Shown: in pieces, positions 7,879 to 15,526 of the stretch
How positions within the stretch are numbered: position 1 is the first letter of the stretch
Layout: every line of letters begins with the position of its first letter
NCBI RefSeq assembly: GCF_020164785.1
Contig: NZ_JAIUGX010000017.1
Span: 19,154 to 83,153, forward strand
Length of the DNA: 64,000 nucleotides
Origin: Mesorhizobium sp. ES1-1
GTDB lineage: Bacteria; Pseudomonadota; Alphaproteobacteria; Rhizobiales; Rhizobiaceae
Reading direction: 5' to 3'
Made by a program: the position numbers and the translations under genes
The notes under the pieces: model-generated
Seen by the model: only the letters and a program-made list of their open reading frames with translations
Databases searched by the model: none
Told to the model about the DNA's origin: nothing

Positions 7879-8898
7879 ATGACGCTCGCGCTAGATTCCG
7901 AGTTTCCGCCAATCGACCTGACCGCACCCGCAATCGATAAGCTACCGTTTCGGGCGACGGCTAATGTTCATGCGGCTCTGGCCGAGCTTGGGCGGACCGA
8001 AGATGTAAGGTTTTCTCCCAGCAATCGCCTGCTTGCAATCGCCGGATTTGCTCGCGGCAGGGTGCTTCTGCTGTCGATGAAGATTGTACACGGTCGACAA
8101 GGACTATCGATCACAGCGGCCGATCACATGGTCCTTCGGTCGCCGGACATCTCGCAAGTGCACGGCTTGGACTTCATCGACGATACCACGCTTGTTGTTG
8201 CCAACCGCGACGCTGGCCTTGCTTTGTTCAAGCTCCCGATCGGAAACCTCGCCGGACGCGAAGTGACGCTGCCAGCGCTGCGGCGTGTAAAACGTACGCC
8301 GCTGTGCCGGATGAAAGCCCCAGGCTCCGTCGTCGTGCGGCGTGAGACGAGTGGCCGGATAAGCCTGCTCGTCTGCAATAACTCCGTCCATCACATAACC
8401 CGTCATGTGCTTATGCCGCGCTTTCGCTATCTCATTTTGCGAAACCATGTCGTCCTCAGGCACGGTCTCAACATCCCCGACGGCATCGCGTTTAGTCCGG
8501 ATAACAGGTGGCTCGCTGTCAGCAGTCATGTCGACAATGATGTGAAGATTTACGAGGCCAGCCGCCAGCTCCATCCCAATCTGCAGCCGATAGGGATACT
8601 GGAGGGGATCCGTTATCCGCACGGCCTGCGCTTTACTCCCCAAGGAACGCAAATCCTAGTTGCCGACGCTGGCAGTCGCTTCGTGAATGTGTATGAAAGC
8701 AGCGGTGATTGGAGCGGCTCGCGAAAAGCAAGGCGCCAGCTGAATGTGCTCGATGCAGCAACGTTCCAGCGCGGGAGGCACAATCCCCAGGAGGGCGGCC
8801 CGAAGGGCTTGGACATTGACCGAACAGGGCGGGTCGTTGCCATCACTTGCGAGGAGCAGACACTAGGCTTTCACGCCCTGTCAATGATGATCGATTGA
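7879..8898 (+). CDS. Beta-propeller (WD40/YncE-like) protein, unknown role
   Basis: A 339-aa protein with no signal peptide or membrane segment. Repeated blade-like units are visible: VRFSPSNRLLAIAGFA, VHGLDFIDDTTLVVANR, GIAFSPDNRWLAVSSH, GLRFTPQGTQILVADAG and GLDIDRTGRVVAIT. These resemble lactonase/YncE/WD40-type propeller blades (hydrophobic-F-S/T-P-D/x-G/N). Function is not evident; such proteins may be scaffolds or sugar-lactone enzymes. Base composition is less GC-rich than the flanking housekeeping genes. No operon partner; the next 460 bp are non-coding. Confidence 0.65.
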   Translation: MTLALDSEFPPIDLTAPAIDKLPFRATANVHAALAELGRTEDVRFSPSNRLLAIAGFARGRVLLLSMKIVHGRQGLSITAADHMVLRSPDISQVHGLDFIDDTTLVVANRDAGLALFKLPIGNLAGREVTLPALRRVKRTPLCRMKAPGSVVVRRETSGRISLLVCNNSVHHITRHVLMPRFRYLILRNHVVLRHGLNIPDGIAFSPDNRWLAVSSHVDNDVKIYEASRQLHPNLQPIGILEGIRYPHGLRFTPQGTQILVADAGSRFVNVYESSGDWSGSRKARRQLNVLDAATFQRGRHNPQEGGPKGLDIDRTGRVVAITCEEQTLGFHALSMMID

Positions 8899-9097
8899 GA
8901 TCATCTCGCGTCCCCCTCATAGCGGAGATCTCCCGATTGTTTTCGGTGAGTTGCAACCGACCCTGAAACTAGAGAACCGAAACGCCGATCGCAACGAAGC
9001 TGCAGCGCTGGATGAGCTTGGTGCGTCAAGCGGATCACTGGATGGGGCTGGCTCAACGGATCGGTTGTGGTGGTTCGACGGATCACGGGGCGGCCCA
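8899..9097. other. Non-coding stretch with three related 10-12-bp repeats
   Basis: No gene recognised. Three copies of a TC(A/G)-(A)CGGATC motif lie with their CGGATC cores at 9031-9036, 9057-9062 and 9079-9084, just upstream of the candidate small RNA promoter. They may be binding sites for a regulator of that RNA, or chance. Confidence 0.35.
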
Positions 9098-9126
9098 TTG
9101 AAACCTGCTCTCCGAGCACCACATGG
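9098..9126 (+). promoter_or_regulatory. Candidate RpoH (sigma-32)-type promoter
   Basis: TTGAAAC at 9098-9104 and CCACATGG at 9119-9126 are separated by 14 bp. This resembles heat-shock sigma promoters (CTTGAA-type -35, CCCCAT-type -10). Predicted start is about 9132-9135, exactly at the base of the first stem of the candidate small RNA. Confidence 0.4.
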
Positions 9127-9129
9127 AGA

Positions 9130-9225
9130 TTGCGTCGAGCCCTCCTCCCATTGTGTTCGGCGCGTTCCCCTCTGAGGGTTTCTCAACCTTCACATCTGGC
9201 CGGACCCTTGGGTCCGGCCTTTTTC
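9130..9225 (+). ncRNA. Candidate alpha-r14/CcsR-type (cuckoo) small RNA with CCUCCUCCC loop
   Basis: A predicted ~95-nt transcript with three hairpins. Stem 1 pairs 9132-9138 with 9157-9163 and exposes the anti-Shine-Dalgarno sequence CCTCCTCCC (9141-9149) in an 18-nt loop. A short CCCT-CTG-AGGG hairpin follows near 9168-9178. A strong terminator (9198-9219 plus T-run) ends it. Anti-SD motifs in loops, a heat-shock-type promoter and a 3' terminator are the hallmarks of the alphaproteobacterial alpha-r14/suhB/CcsR small RNAs, which act in trans in stress responses. Family membership is inferred by features, not by alignment; no coding sequence competes here. Confidence 0.55.
9198..9225 (+). 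terminator. Strong rho-independent terminator
   Basis: A 9-bp GC-rich stem (9198-9206 with 9211-9219), loop CTTG, followed directly by five or more T residues. No protein-coding gene ends upstream, which is why a small RNA is proposed. Confidence 0.85.
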
Positions 9226-9363
9226 TCAAAAAGGTCGTTCAGGGTAAACCAGCCGCGTCACCGCGCGAACACCTGCGGCCGGTGCCAACGGCGCTCGTGA
9301 CGACCACTGCACTTAAGCGTCGTGTCTTAGGACCAGACGGCGGACCAGACGGCCGACGAGATG

Positions 9364-9576
9364 CTACCTCTCCCGGCCGGACAATCGCGCAGGATTGTCG
9401 ATTGCACAGATCAGGGTCGAAGCGACCATAAGTGCGATGTAGGAGAGTAGCAGCTTCCAGAACGTATCCCACGTCACCACTTGCCAGCCCCAAAAGCATA
9501 GGATCAAGGTGACGGCGATTGCGATTGTCGCAACCACGCATACAGGACGGAGTATGGTAACGATCTGCGAGATCAT
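9364..9576 (-). CDS. Small two-helix membrane protein
   Basis: A 70-aa protein with two clear hydrophobic helices (about residues 9-31 and 40-60) separated by a short WQVVTWDTFWK loop, and a charged C-terminus. Similar small inner-membrane proteins are common in rhizobia and unassigned. The ribosome binding site is weak, which lowers certainty. Isolated, with no operon partner. Confidence 0.5.
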   Translation of the reverse strand: MISQIVTILRPVCVVATIAIAVTLILCFWGWQVVTWDTFWKLLLSYIALMVASTLICAIDNPARLSGRER

Positions 9577-9968
9577 GGTGGTTCTGCTTGCACAGCGATA
9601 CTAGCCCGCAGGTCCAACCTGTCCAGTTCGTGTTGTCTCAAGAGTTAACCGAGCAGTGCGTCCAGATACGGGCCTATGCCAGACGTGCCTCGGGCGATGG
9701 CACGTGTCTTGGTCGGCCCCGAAGTCAGCCAGTAAGCCTTAACCGGAGCCTACTGTCTCGTCTTGCCCGCGGGACCAGATGACGCTTTTTCACGCCCCCT
9801 GGTTGTGAAAACAAGCCTGAACCAGCCCGCTCTATGCCACAAGGCCAGCCATCGGCATCGGTGCGGCCCGCCAAGCCGCACTCAGTAATTTCCCGTAGGG
9901 ACATAACCGAATTTCGCTGACCGCGGATTGGCGCGATTGCTGTGTCAAGGTTCACCGGGACAACAGCC
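9577..9968. other. Intergenic region upstream of the FixK-like gene
   Basis: About 390 bp without a recognisable gene. It contains a perfect 7-bp inverted repeat TTTTCAC-N11-GTGAAAA (9787-9793 and 9805-9811), about 160 bp upstream of the regulator. No canonical FNR/FixK box TTGAT-N4-ATCAA was found. Confidence 0.4.
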
Positions 9969-10616
9969 ATGCACGCCTACACCGCCTCCAGGATTTCGCT
10001 GCCGTCGCATTCTGCTCAGCCAGGTTTGCCGGAGGCATTCGACCCGGCACCGGCGCAGCCGGTCAGCTTTTTCCCCGCCGGTGCGGAGATCTATGCACAG
10101 GGCGAGAAGGCCGGGGCCTTCTATCAGGTCGAATTCGGCGCCGTGCGCATCTACCGCCTGCTCGCCGACGGCCGCCGCCAGATCAGCGCCTTCCACCTTG
10201 CCGGCGAGACCTTCGGCTTCGAAGCCGACTCGACGCATCATTTCTTCGCCGAAGCCATCAACGCGACCGGGGTCCGCGTCCTTCGCCTGGCAACTGGAGC
10301 CGAGATGGCCCGTCAGCTGCTGCCCTTGGCGCTCAAGGGCCTGACCCGCGCGCAGGAACACCTCCTGGTCCTCGGGCGCCAGAACGCCATCGAACGTGTC
10401 GCCGCCTTCCTGGTCGACATGGCAGAGCGCCAAGGCGGCTTGCGGCAGGTGGAGCTACCGATGTCGCGCATGGATATCGGCGACTATCTCGGCCTCACCA
10501 TCGAGACCGTGTCACGGGTCTTCACCCGGCTGAAGGACAAGGGCGTCATCCGCCTGCTCAACCTGCGCAGCATCGAAATCCTCAAGCAGGACGCGCTCCA
10601 CTGCATGAGCGAATGA
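9969..10616 (+). CDS. Crp/Fnr-family transcriptional regulator, FixK-like
   Basis: A 215-aa regulator with a cyclic-nucleotide-binding-like beta-roll (about 30-140; YAQGEKAGAFYQVEFGAVRIYRLLADGRRQISAFHLAGETFG) and a C-terminal helix-turn-helix MSRMDIGDYLGLTIETVSRVFTRLKDKGVI. The N-terminal cysteine cluster that binds iron-sulfur in FNR is missing, so it belongs with FixK-like proteins that do not sense oxygen directly. The start at 9969 (MHAYT) is chosen over an upstream in-frame ATG at 9942 because FixK-like proteins have this N-terminal length. The usual FixK targets (fixNOQP, nitrogen fixation) are not in the window. Confidence 0.88.
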   Translation: MHAYTASRISLPSHSAQPGLPEAFDPAPAQPVSFFPAGAEIYAQGEKAGAFYQVEFGAVRIYRLLADGRRQISAFHLAGETFGFEADSTHHFFAEAINATGVRVLRLATGAEMARQLLPLALKGLTRAQEHLLVLGRQNAIERVAAFLVDMAERQGGLRQVELPMSRMDIGDYLGLTIETVSRVFTRLKDKGVIRLLNLRSIEILKQDALHCMSE

Positions 10617-10685
10617 CCGAAATGTCGTGGGTGCATCGCTCGGCTGAACCATTGACCAGCGAGGCTCACCTCAGGAACGGCCCGT

Positions 10686-11876
10686 TCAGCCCCCGAGGCA
10701 CTTGTCGGCAATGATTGCGCCGATCGGCATTGCCGATGTCGCGGCCGGCGACGGCGCGTTGCAGACGTGGACCATGCGATCTGTCTGCATGAAATGAAAA
10801 TCATGCATCAGGGCCCCCGATCTGGTCACGGCCTGGGCCCTGATCCCGGCCTCCATGGGCATCAGATCACTCAAGGTCAGACTGGGGCAGTACTTCTGGC
10901 AGAGCTCGAGATATCTGCGTTTTGACAATGACGACCGCATTTCCTGAATTCCCGTTCGCCATTGCTTGGCAATCAAGCGCCAGAAGCCCGGGAATGCGAA
11001 GAGCCGACCGACGTCACCGCTGTCGAATGAGAGCTTGGGATACCCCTCGCGCGCGAACCCCAGAACAGCGTTCGGTCCTACCGTCACGCTGCCATCGATC
11101 ATGCGCGTCAAATGAACTCCCAGGAAGGGAAGAGCCGGATCAGGGATCGGGTATATCAAGCTCTTGACGATGTCGTTGCGGGCCGCAGGCAACCTGAAAT
11201 ACTCGCCACGGAAGGGCACGATCTGGAAGTCCGCTGCCAGACCGGCCATGCGAGCCAAACGATCCGACTGAAGCCCGCCGCAGACGACCAGCCGAGATCC
11301 ATCCCAACTGCGGTCGCCGGCGCCGACCGTGACGAAATTTCCATGCTCGACGATTCGGTCGACCGTGGTCCCAAGCAGGATTTCTCCGCCGGCGGCGCGG
11401 ATTTTGTCCGCCATGACCGCGCATACAGCCTTGTAGTCGACAATCCCAGTGGACGGCACATGGATCGCGGCCAGACCGGCGACATTGGGCTCGCGCCGGC
11501 GCAACTCGGCGGCGTCGAGCAGTTCCACCTCGACGCCATTTTCCCGGGACCGATCGTAAAGCGCATTCATCCGCTCGACTTCCGGCCCGCTCGTTGCCAC
11601 CAGGAGCTTTCCGCAGGTCAGATAGGGAATGCCGTTCTCATCGCAGAATGCCTTCGTTGCGACGGCGCCGCGCCTGCACAATTGCGCCTTGAAGCTCCCG
11701 GGCGGATAGTAGATCCCGGCGTGGATGACCCCGCTATTGTGGCCCGTCTGGTGCCTTGCCAACCTGGCTTCTTTTTCGATGAGAACAAGGCTTGCGCCGG
11801 GGCGACGCTTCAACAACTCCAATGCCGTGGCGAGGCCAACTATACCGCCACCCACCACGCAGAAATCGTAAATCAC
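10686..11876 (-). CDS. lhgO: L-2-hydroxyglutarate oxidase/dehydrogenase LhgO
   Basis: A 396-aa FAD enzyme that oxidises L-2-hydroxyglutarate to 2-oxoglutarate, passing electrons to the quinone pool. The FAD-binding dinucleotide fold is at the N-terminus (GGGIVGLATALELL, residues 9-22, then E34). RHQTGHNSGVIHAGIYYPPGSFKAQLC is the typical LhgO/DAO-family active-site segment. The C-terminal NAPSPAATSAMPIG closes the FAD site. Length fits the family. No operon partner; gcdH and lysine/glutarate-type catabolism lie 20 kb away. Confidence 0.92.
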   Translation of the reverse strand: MIYDFCVVGGGIVGLATALELLKRRPGASLVLIEKEARLARHQTGHNSGVIHAGIYYPPGSFKAQLCRRGAVATKAFCDENGIPYLTCGKLLVATSGPEVERMNALYDRSRENGVEVELLDAAELRRREPNVAGLAAIHVPSTGIVDYKAVCAVMADKIRAAGGEILLGTTVDRIVEHGNFVTVGAGDRSWDGSRLVVCGGLQSDRLARMAGLAADFQIVPFRGEYFRLPAARNDIVKSLIYPIPDPALPFLGVHLTRMIDGSVTVGPNAVLGFAREGYPKLSFDSGDVGRLFAFPGFWRLIAKQWRTGIQEMRSSLSKRRYLELCQKYCPSLTLSDLMPMEAGIRAQAVTRSGALMHDFHFMQTDRMVHVCNAPSPAATSAMPIGAIIADKCLGG

Positions 11877-12078
11877 CTTGGTTCGATCCTCACCTTTTCA
11901 AAGGTATTATGACATCGAATGCGGGGTTTGAATAATTCATTGAGCAAGGTTCTACGACTTGCCGATCGAACGCTTGACAGGTGCCGACGAATTGCCGGCG
12001 CCATGAAAGGTATGAACAACGCGCTTCCGCCTTCACATGCCTCGAAGATCGGACTTCAGTTCGGCGGTGCTCGAAGCG
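11877..12078. other. Intergenic region
   Basis: About 200 bp between lhgO, whose start faces it, and the 3' end of the Tad pseudopilin operon. It must contain the lhgO promoter. No hairpin terminator with a T-run was seen for the Tad operon. Confidence 0.3.
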
Positions 12079-12519
12079 CTATGCGCCCTGATTTGGGAAA
12101 CAGGCGCCGGCGTTGAGATGGGGGCCGTCCGCCAGTGATGAGAGGAAACCCGGCAGGACGGTGACGAAAGTGTAGGACACCTGAACGCTTGAAAAGCCTG
12201 TCAGCCCGGAACAAGTCGTGTTGTTGTTCACGGTGATGTTGGCGGCGGTAAGAGGGATGCCGCCGACCGCCGCCCTGCCGCTGATGTAACTGATCGTACT
12301 TGCGGAGTCATAGACGCCATTTTTCGTGCATCCGCTCTGCAGCACACCGATGCAGCGCGCGCCAGCGCTGGCTATCTCCTCCAGGACATGCTGCGTCCAG
12401 TACATCCGTCCGAACTCGAAGACGCCCATGAGCATCAACAGCAACGGTATCGAAAGCAGCGCGAACTCGACTGCGTTCGCGCCTGATGTATCCCTTATGA
12501 AAGAACGGCGATGCCTCAT
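12079..12519 (-). CDS. TadE-like pseudopilin
   Basis: A 146-aa protein with a short basic N-terminus followed by the TadE signature SGANAVEFALLSIPLLLMLMGVFEFGR: a glutamate after a small-residue stretch, then a single hydrophobic helix. A mainly beta C-terminal part with two cysteine pairs follows. TadE-like proteins are minor pseudopilins of the Flp/Tad pilus, cut by TadV prepilin peptidase. The ATG overlaps the preceding gene's TGA by 4 nt (12516-12519), so the two are translationally coupled. An upstream extension of the frame lies inside that gene and was rejected. Confidence 0.82.
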   Translation of the reverse strand: MRHRRSFIRDTSGANAVEFALLSIPLLLMLMGVFEFGRMYWTQHVLEEIASAGARCIGVLQSGCTKNGVYDSASTISYISGRAAVGGIPLTAANITVNNNTTCSGLTGFSSVQVSYTFVTVLPGFLSSLADGPHLNAGACFPNQGA

Positions 12520-13121
12520 TTTGGCTGCACGACGGACCGGACGGTGATGTTGCCGTCGCTGACGATGCCGAAACCCCCAAAGAGCGGTGTGTAGGGTTTG
12601 CTTGCCGAAACGGTAACGAATTTTCCAGCCATTCCTCCACCTGCGCAGGCGGAGCCGCATGTTTTGGCCGCTCCCCAGGTCAGGGTGGTTCCGGACTTGG
12701 TTGGGCAGTAGCATAGATCGGCATTGGAGGCGGTTCCGCTCTGGGTCGCCTGGGATGTGCTGGCGTCGAATGAGATCGTGGTGCCGTTGTTAATGACGAT
12801 CTGCACGTTGCCGCCATTGCCGCCGACCCCGCTCGCCGCCACCGCCATGATGTTTCGTGCCAAGGCATCTCCACCGGCCGAGCTGACCTTGTCGCCGTTG
12901 AGCAAGGCATAGTTCGAGCCGGCCGACACGGCCGAACTGAGTTCGAACTTGGCCTTGAGCAATCCGCCGATGTCCACAGTGCCCGCAAGGATCAACAGGA
13001 AGATTGGCGTGACAAGCGCGAACTCAACCGCCGATATGCCGGTGGTCTCACGAAGCAGGAAGCGTGCGAACAAGGAGCGGCCGAAACGTCCGGCCGGACC
13101 GCGTTCGAAGCGGGACATCAT
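12516..13121 (-). CDS. TadE/TadF-like pseudopilin
   Basis: A 201-aa protein with the same architecture as its downstream neighbour: basic N-terminus, then TTGISAVEFALVTPIFLLILAGTVDIG with the pilin-like E and transmembrane helix (about 24-48), then an extracytoplasmic domain rich in Gly/Ser/Thr with a CXC and CX3C pair. The start at 13121 overlaps the upstream gene by ATGA (13118-13121); a second ATG follows immediately. It is the second gene of the three-gene operon and may assemble with it. Confidence 0.8.
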   Translation of the reverse strand: MMSRFERGPAGRFGRSLFARFLLRETTGISAVEFALVTPIFLLILAGTVDIGGLLKAKFELSSAVSAGSNYALLNGDKVSSAGGDALARNIMAVAASGVGGNGGNVQIVINNGTTISFDASTSQATQSGTASNADLCYCPTKSGTTLTWGAAKTCGSACAGGGMAGKFVTVSASKPYTPLFGGFGIVSDGNITVRSVVQPK

Positions 13122-15193
13122 TGCACAAGGCTCACTTTGCTGGTGGCGGTGGCCCCCGACGCCGCGATGCATTCGGATGTCGCGGCGGTGCCGCCGGAAA
13201 GTGTGATGCGCGACCCGATCAGTTGCAGGCATCTGCTTGCGTCAGCCGAGCCCATTACGCTCGAGCCACCGTTCATGATGATCGGGCCATAGGGAAAATA
13301 GAACGCACCCGAGATCTTTGCGTTGGATCCGCCCTCGGCGAACGTGGCGCCGCCGGTATTGCTGCTGGAGGTCGGGCCGATGACCGCCAGCTTTGCGGTT
13401 GCGCCGGTCTGCGGCGCCGTCAGCGAGATGTTGCTATAGCCTGCCGCGACACAAAACACGTAACCGGTGCAGCTTCCCGAACTGGATTTTGTCTTGCCTG
13501 ACAGGACCAGGGTCACATTGTTGGCGCTGACGCTGACCGTGCTGCCGTTGCAGGTAGCGCTGCCGCCGCCGCTCGAACCGAGGGTGAAGAAGCCATCGAC
13601 CGTATAGACGCCGGCGCCCAAAACCACCGCCCCGGAAGCCATGAAATTCCCTTCAATGTCGTGTTGCGCCGCAGCGGGGACGACAAAGCAGCTGCCGCCG
13701 CCACCGGCATTCACATTTCCTACGACCTGGAACACGCTGCCGACAGCAGTGGCATCGGCCATGATCATCGTGGCGCCGCCGGCGAGCGTGATGGCGTCGC
13801 CATTGCTGCCGGGACCGATCTTGTAGCTGTTGGATGTGCCGGACCCGAAGGTAAGCGTGGCGCCGCCCGTATTGTTCAATCCACCGGCCAGTTCGAAGAC
13901 ACTTGGTCCTCTGAAGGTCAAGGCACTGGTGTTGCAGACGCTTACCCGAGCCGCGCCGTAATTGCAGACGCTGTCGCTCATTCCGATCTTGAACGTTCCC
14001 GCGCCAAAGACGGTCGTGGCCCCCCCGCCCGTGGCCAGCCCCTTGCTGAAGTTGAAGGTGCCGGCACCGAAAGTGGTGGTGCCACCAGCGGTGACGAGCT
14101 TGCCCACATTATAGGTGCCGGCGCCGAATGTCGTGGTGCCGGCGGTGGTGAGGGTCTTGGCGAAATTGTAGATGCCCGGGCCAAAAGTCGTCGTGGCAGC
14201 GGAAGTGAAGTCGCCGGCGAAATTGTAGGTGGTCGTTGCCGCGCCGTTCACCGCGAAGTTCAGATTGATGCCGCCGCCGATGGTGACATTTCCCAGGTTG
14301 ACCACTGTTTTGGTGCCGCAGCTGAACGTCCAGGTCGGCTGAGACCACGACGCCGTGCAGCCGGCGGCGACGGCCGCGTTCTTGGTCGCCGTCTGGTCCC
14401 ATGCGAAATCGATGTTTGTCCCGGTGGTGTTTGTCGGCGCGGCTGGCGCCGTGGTTGCCGTCAACGCGGCCACGCTGGTGAAACGGGCCACGGCGCTGGT
14501 CACCGCGGCATTCCCCGCCAGCGGATCGGCAGTGGACTTCTTGGCGATGACGGCGGCCGTGCCGTTAGGGCCGGTAATACCGCTGCAAGGCTGGGTCGGC
14601 GCCGCCGCCGAATTATAATTCACGCCAATCGCCGAGATGCTGGTGCCGCAGGGCACGGTGACGGTGTTGTTCGACGATACAGTGCAGCTCGGGGCCATGA
14701 TGGCCGTGCCGCCAGACAGGGTGATGCCGGTTTGGGCCCCGTCCAGGGCAAGTACGCAGCCCGGCGTCTGTGCCTGGGCGCCAACCTCGGCGACGGAACC
14801 TGCGTAGATCAGCAGCTCCTCGCGACGGTCCAGCACGCGTGCGAGAAGCAGGTTCTTATGGGTGCGGATCGACACCGAGACGGCGCTTATTCCAGCGGTC
14901 CTCGGTGAAGCCACGAGCGCCGCCTGGACGTCGGCCGACCGTACGCCATTGAGAGCAGCGACGTTGACCGCGGCCGCTGTCATCTGGTCGGTGGACTTTG
15001 TGGCGTTGTAGGCCAGCGCGCCGGCATAAGCGGAAAGGTCGGCAACCCGCTGGTTTTCTGCCTGTTCGACCAAGGCGCCGCCATATTCGGTTACGAGAGC
15101 TGCCATGCCGATGAACGCCGGCATGACAAGCGCCGAGATGATGAGCACGTTGCCGCGCCTGTCACGGGCAAGACATCCCAGGATCCGGATCAT
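13118..15193 (-). CDS. TadG-like protein with N-terminal Tad domain and beta-helix-like repeats
   Basis: A 691-aa protein. The N-terminus (RDRRGNVLIISALVMPAFIGMAALVTEYGG) is the TadG/Tad-like putative Flp pilus-assembly domain with one membrane helix. The rest is Gly/Thr/Ser/Asn-rich and low in charge. Residues about 334-404 contain four tandem units of roughly 19 residues with the core TTTFGAGTYN, and similar FGAGVY/FGSGT units recur later, which suggests a right-handed beta-helix or adhesin-like stalk. TadG proteins are thought to anchor the pilus to the envelope. The start ATG at 15193 has a weak ribosome binding site; TTG at 15211 behind a GGGG is an alternative. First gene of the operon. 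Confidence 0.8.
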   Translation of the reverse strand: MIRILGCLARDRRGNVLIISALVMPAFIGMAALVTEYGGALVEQAENQRVADLSAYAGALAYNATKSTDQMTAAAVNVAALNGVRSADVQAALVASPRTAGISAVSVSIRTHKNLLLARVLDRREELLIYAGSVAEVGAQAQTPGCVLALDGAQTGITLSGGTAIMAPSCTVSSNNTVTVPCGTSISAIGVNYNSAAAPTQPCSGITGPNGTAAVIAKKSTADPLAGNAAVTSAVARFTSVAALTATTAPAAPTNTTGTNIDFAWDQTATKNAAVAAGCTASWSQPTWTFSCGTKTVVNLGNVTIGGGINLNFAVNGAATTTYNFAGDFTSAATTTFGPGIYNFAKTLTTAGTTTFGAGTYNVGKLVTAGGTTTFGAGTFNFSKGLATGGGATTVFGAGTFKIGMSDSVCNYGAARVSVCNTSALTFRGPSVFELAGGLNNTGGATLTFGSGTSNSYKIGPGSNGDAITLAGGATMIMADATAVGSVFQVVGNVNAGGGGSCFVVPAAAQHDIEGNFMASGAVVLGAGVYTVDGFFTLGSSGGGSATCNGSTVSVSANNVTLVLSGKTKSSSGSCTGYVFCVAAGYSNISLTAPQTGATAKLAVIGPTSSSNTGGATFAEGGSNAKISGAFYFPYGPIIMNGGSSVMGSADASRCLQLIGSRITLSGGTAATSECIAASGATATSKVSLVQ
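13982..14194 (-). repeat. Tandem ~57-bp coding repeats in the TadG-like gene
   Basis: Four imperfect tandem units of about 57 bp encode the TTTFGAGTYN-type repeats. Divergence between units is mostly at third positions and linkers, so they are old or under selection for the protein pattern rather than a recent slippage array. Confidence 0.6.
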
Positions 15194-15526
15194 GTCTGTC
15201 TTGAAGGACAAAGCTCTACCCCTTTGTGTTCCGACTGGCGCTCCATTGTTAGAAGCCGAATGTATAAAGAAATGTTGCTCCACGGATCGCCCGAGCAACC
15301 CTGGCATCTGGTCGATGGCGTTGATTTGATTGGAAAGTTGCCTCAAAAGGCATCGGTCTGGCCGGCTTTGGCCGCAGCCCTGTGGGGCTAGTTACCAAAG
15401 CGGAGGGCAAGACACACAGCCATTTCGGCTTGTATGCTTAATGGCGGCTTAAGGCGATGCGGGAATGTGGTGAGAGCGCGGCCGGCCGCATTGCGTTCCG
15501 CGAGCGCTCGCCGGATAGTCCCGTCC
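15194..15526. other. Intergenic region between the Tad operon and cls
   Basis: About 330 bp separating divergent genes, expected to hold both promoters. No clear hexamers, binding sites or additional gene were identified. The open frame reaching upstream of cls from 15434 lacks coding character. Confidence 0.35.

Noticed and set aside
6859..9968. Integrative element inserted at tRNA-Met
   Set aside because: No integrase or transposase, and no repeat of the tRNA 3' end was found downstream.
9969..10616. FNR-type oxygen sensor
   Set aside because: The N-terminal cysteine cluster needed for the iron-sulfur cluster is absent.
13982..14194. CRISPR-like tandem repeats
   Set aside because: The repeats are imperfect, in frame and code for a regular protein motif; there are no spacers.
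13661..14908. 415-codon plus-strand frame rich in Gly/Arg/Ala
   Set aside because: Antisense to the TadG-like gene; composition follows from the repetitive Thr/Gly codons of the real gene.
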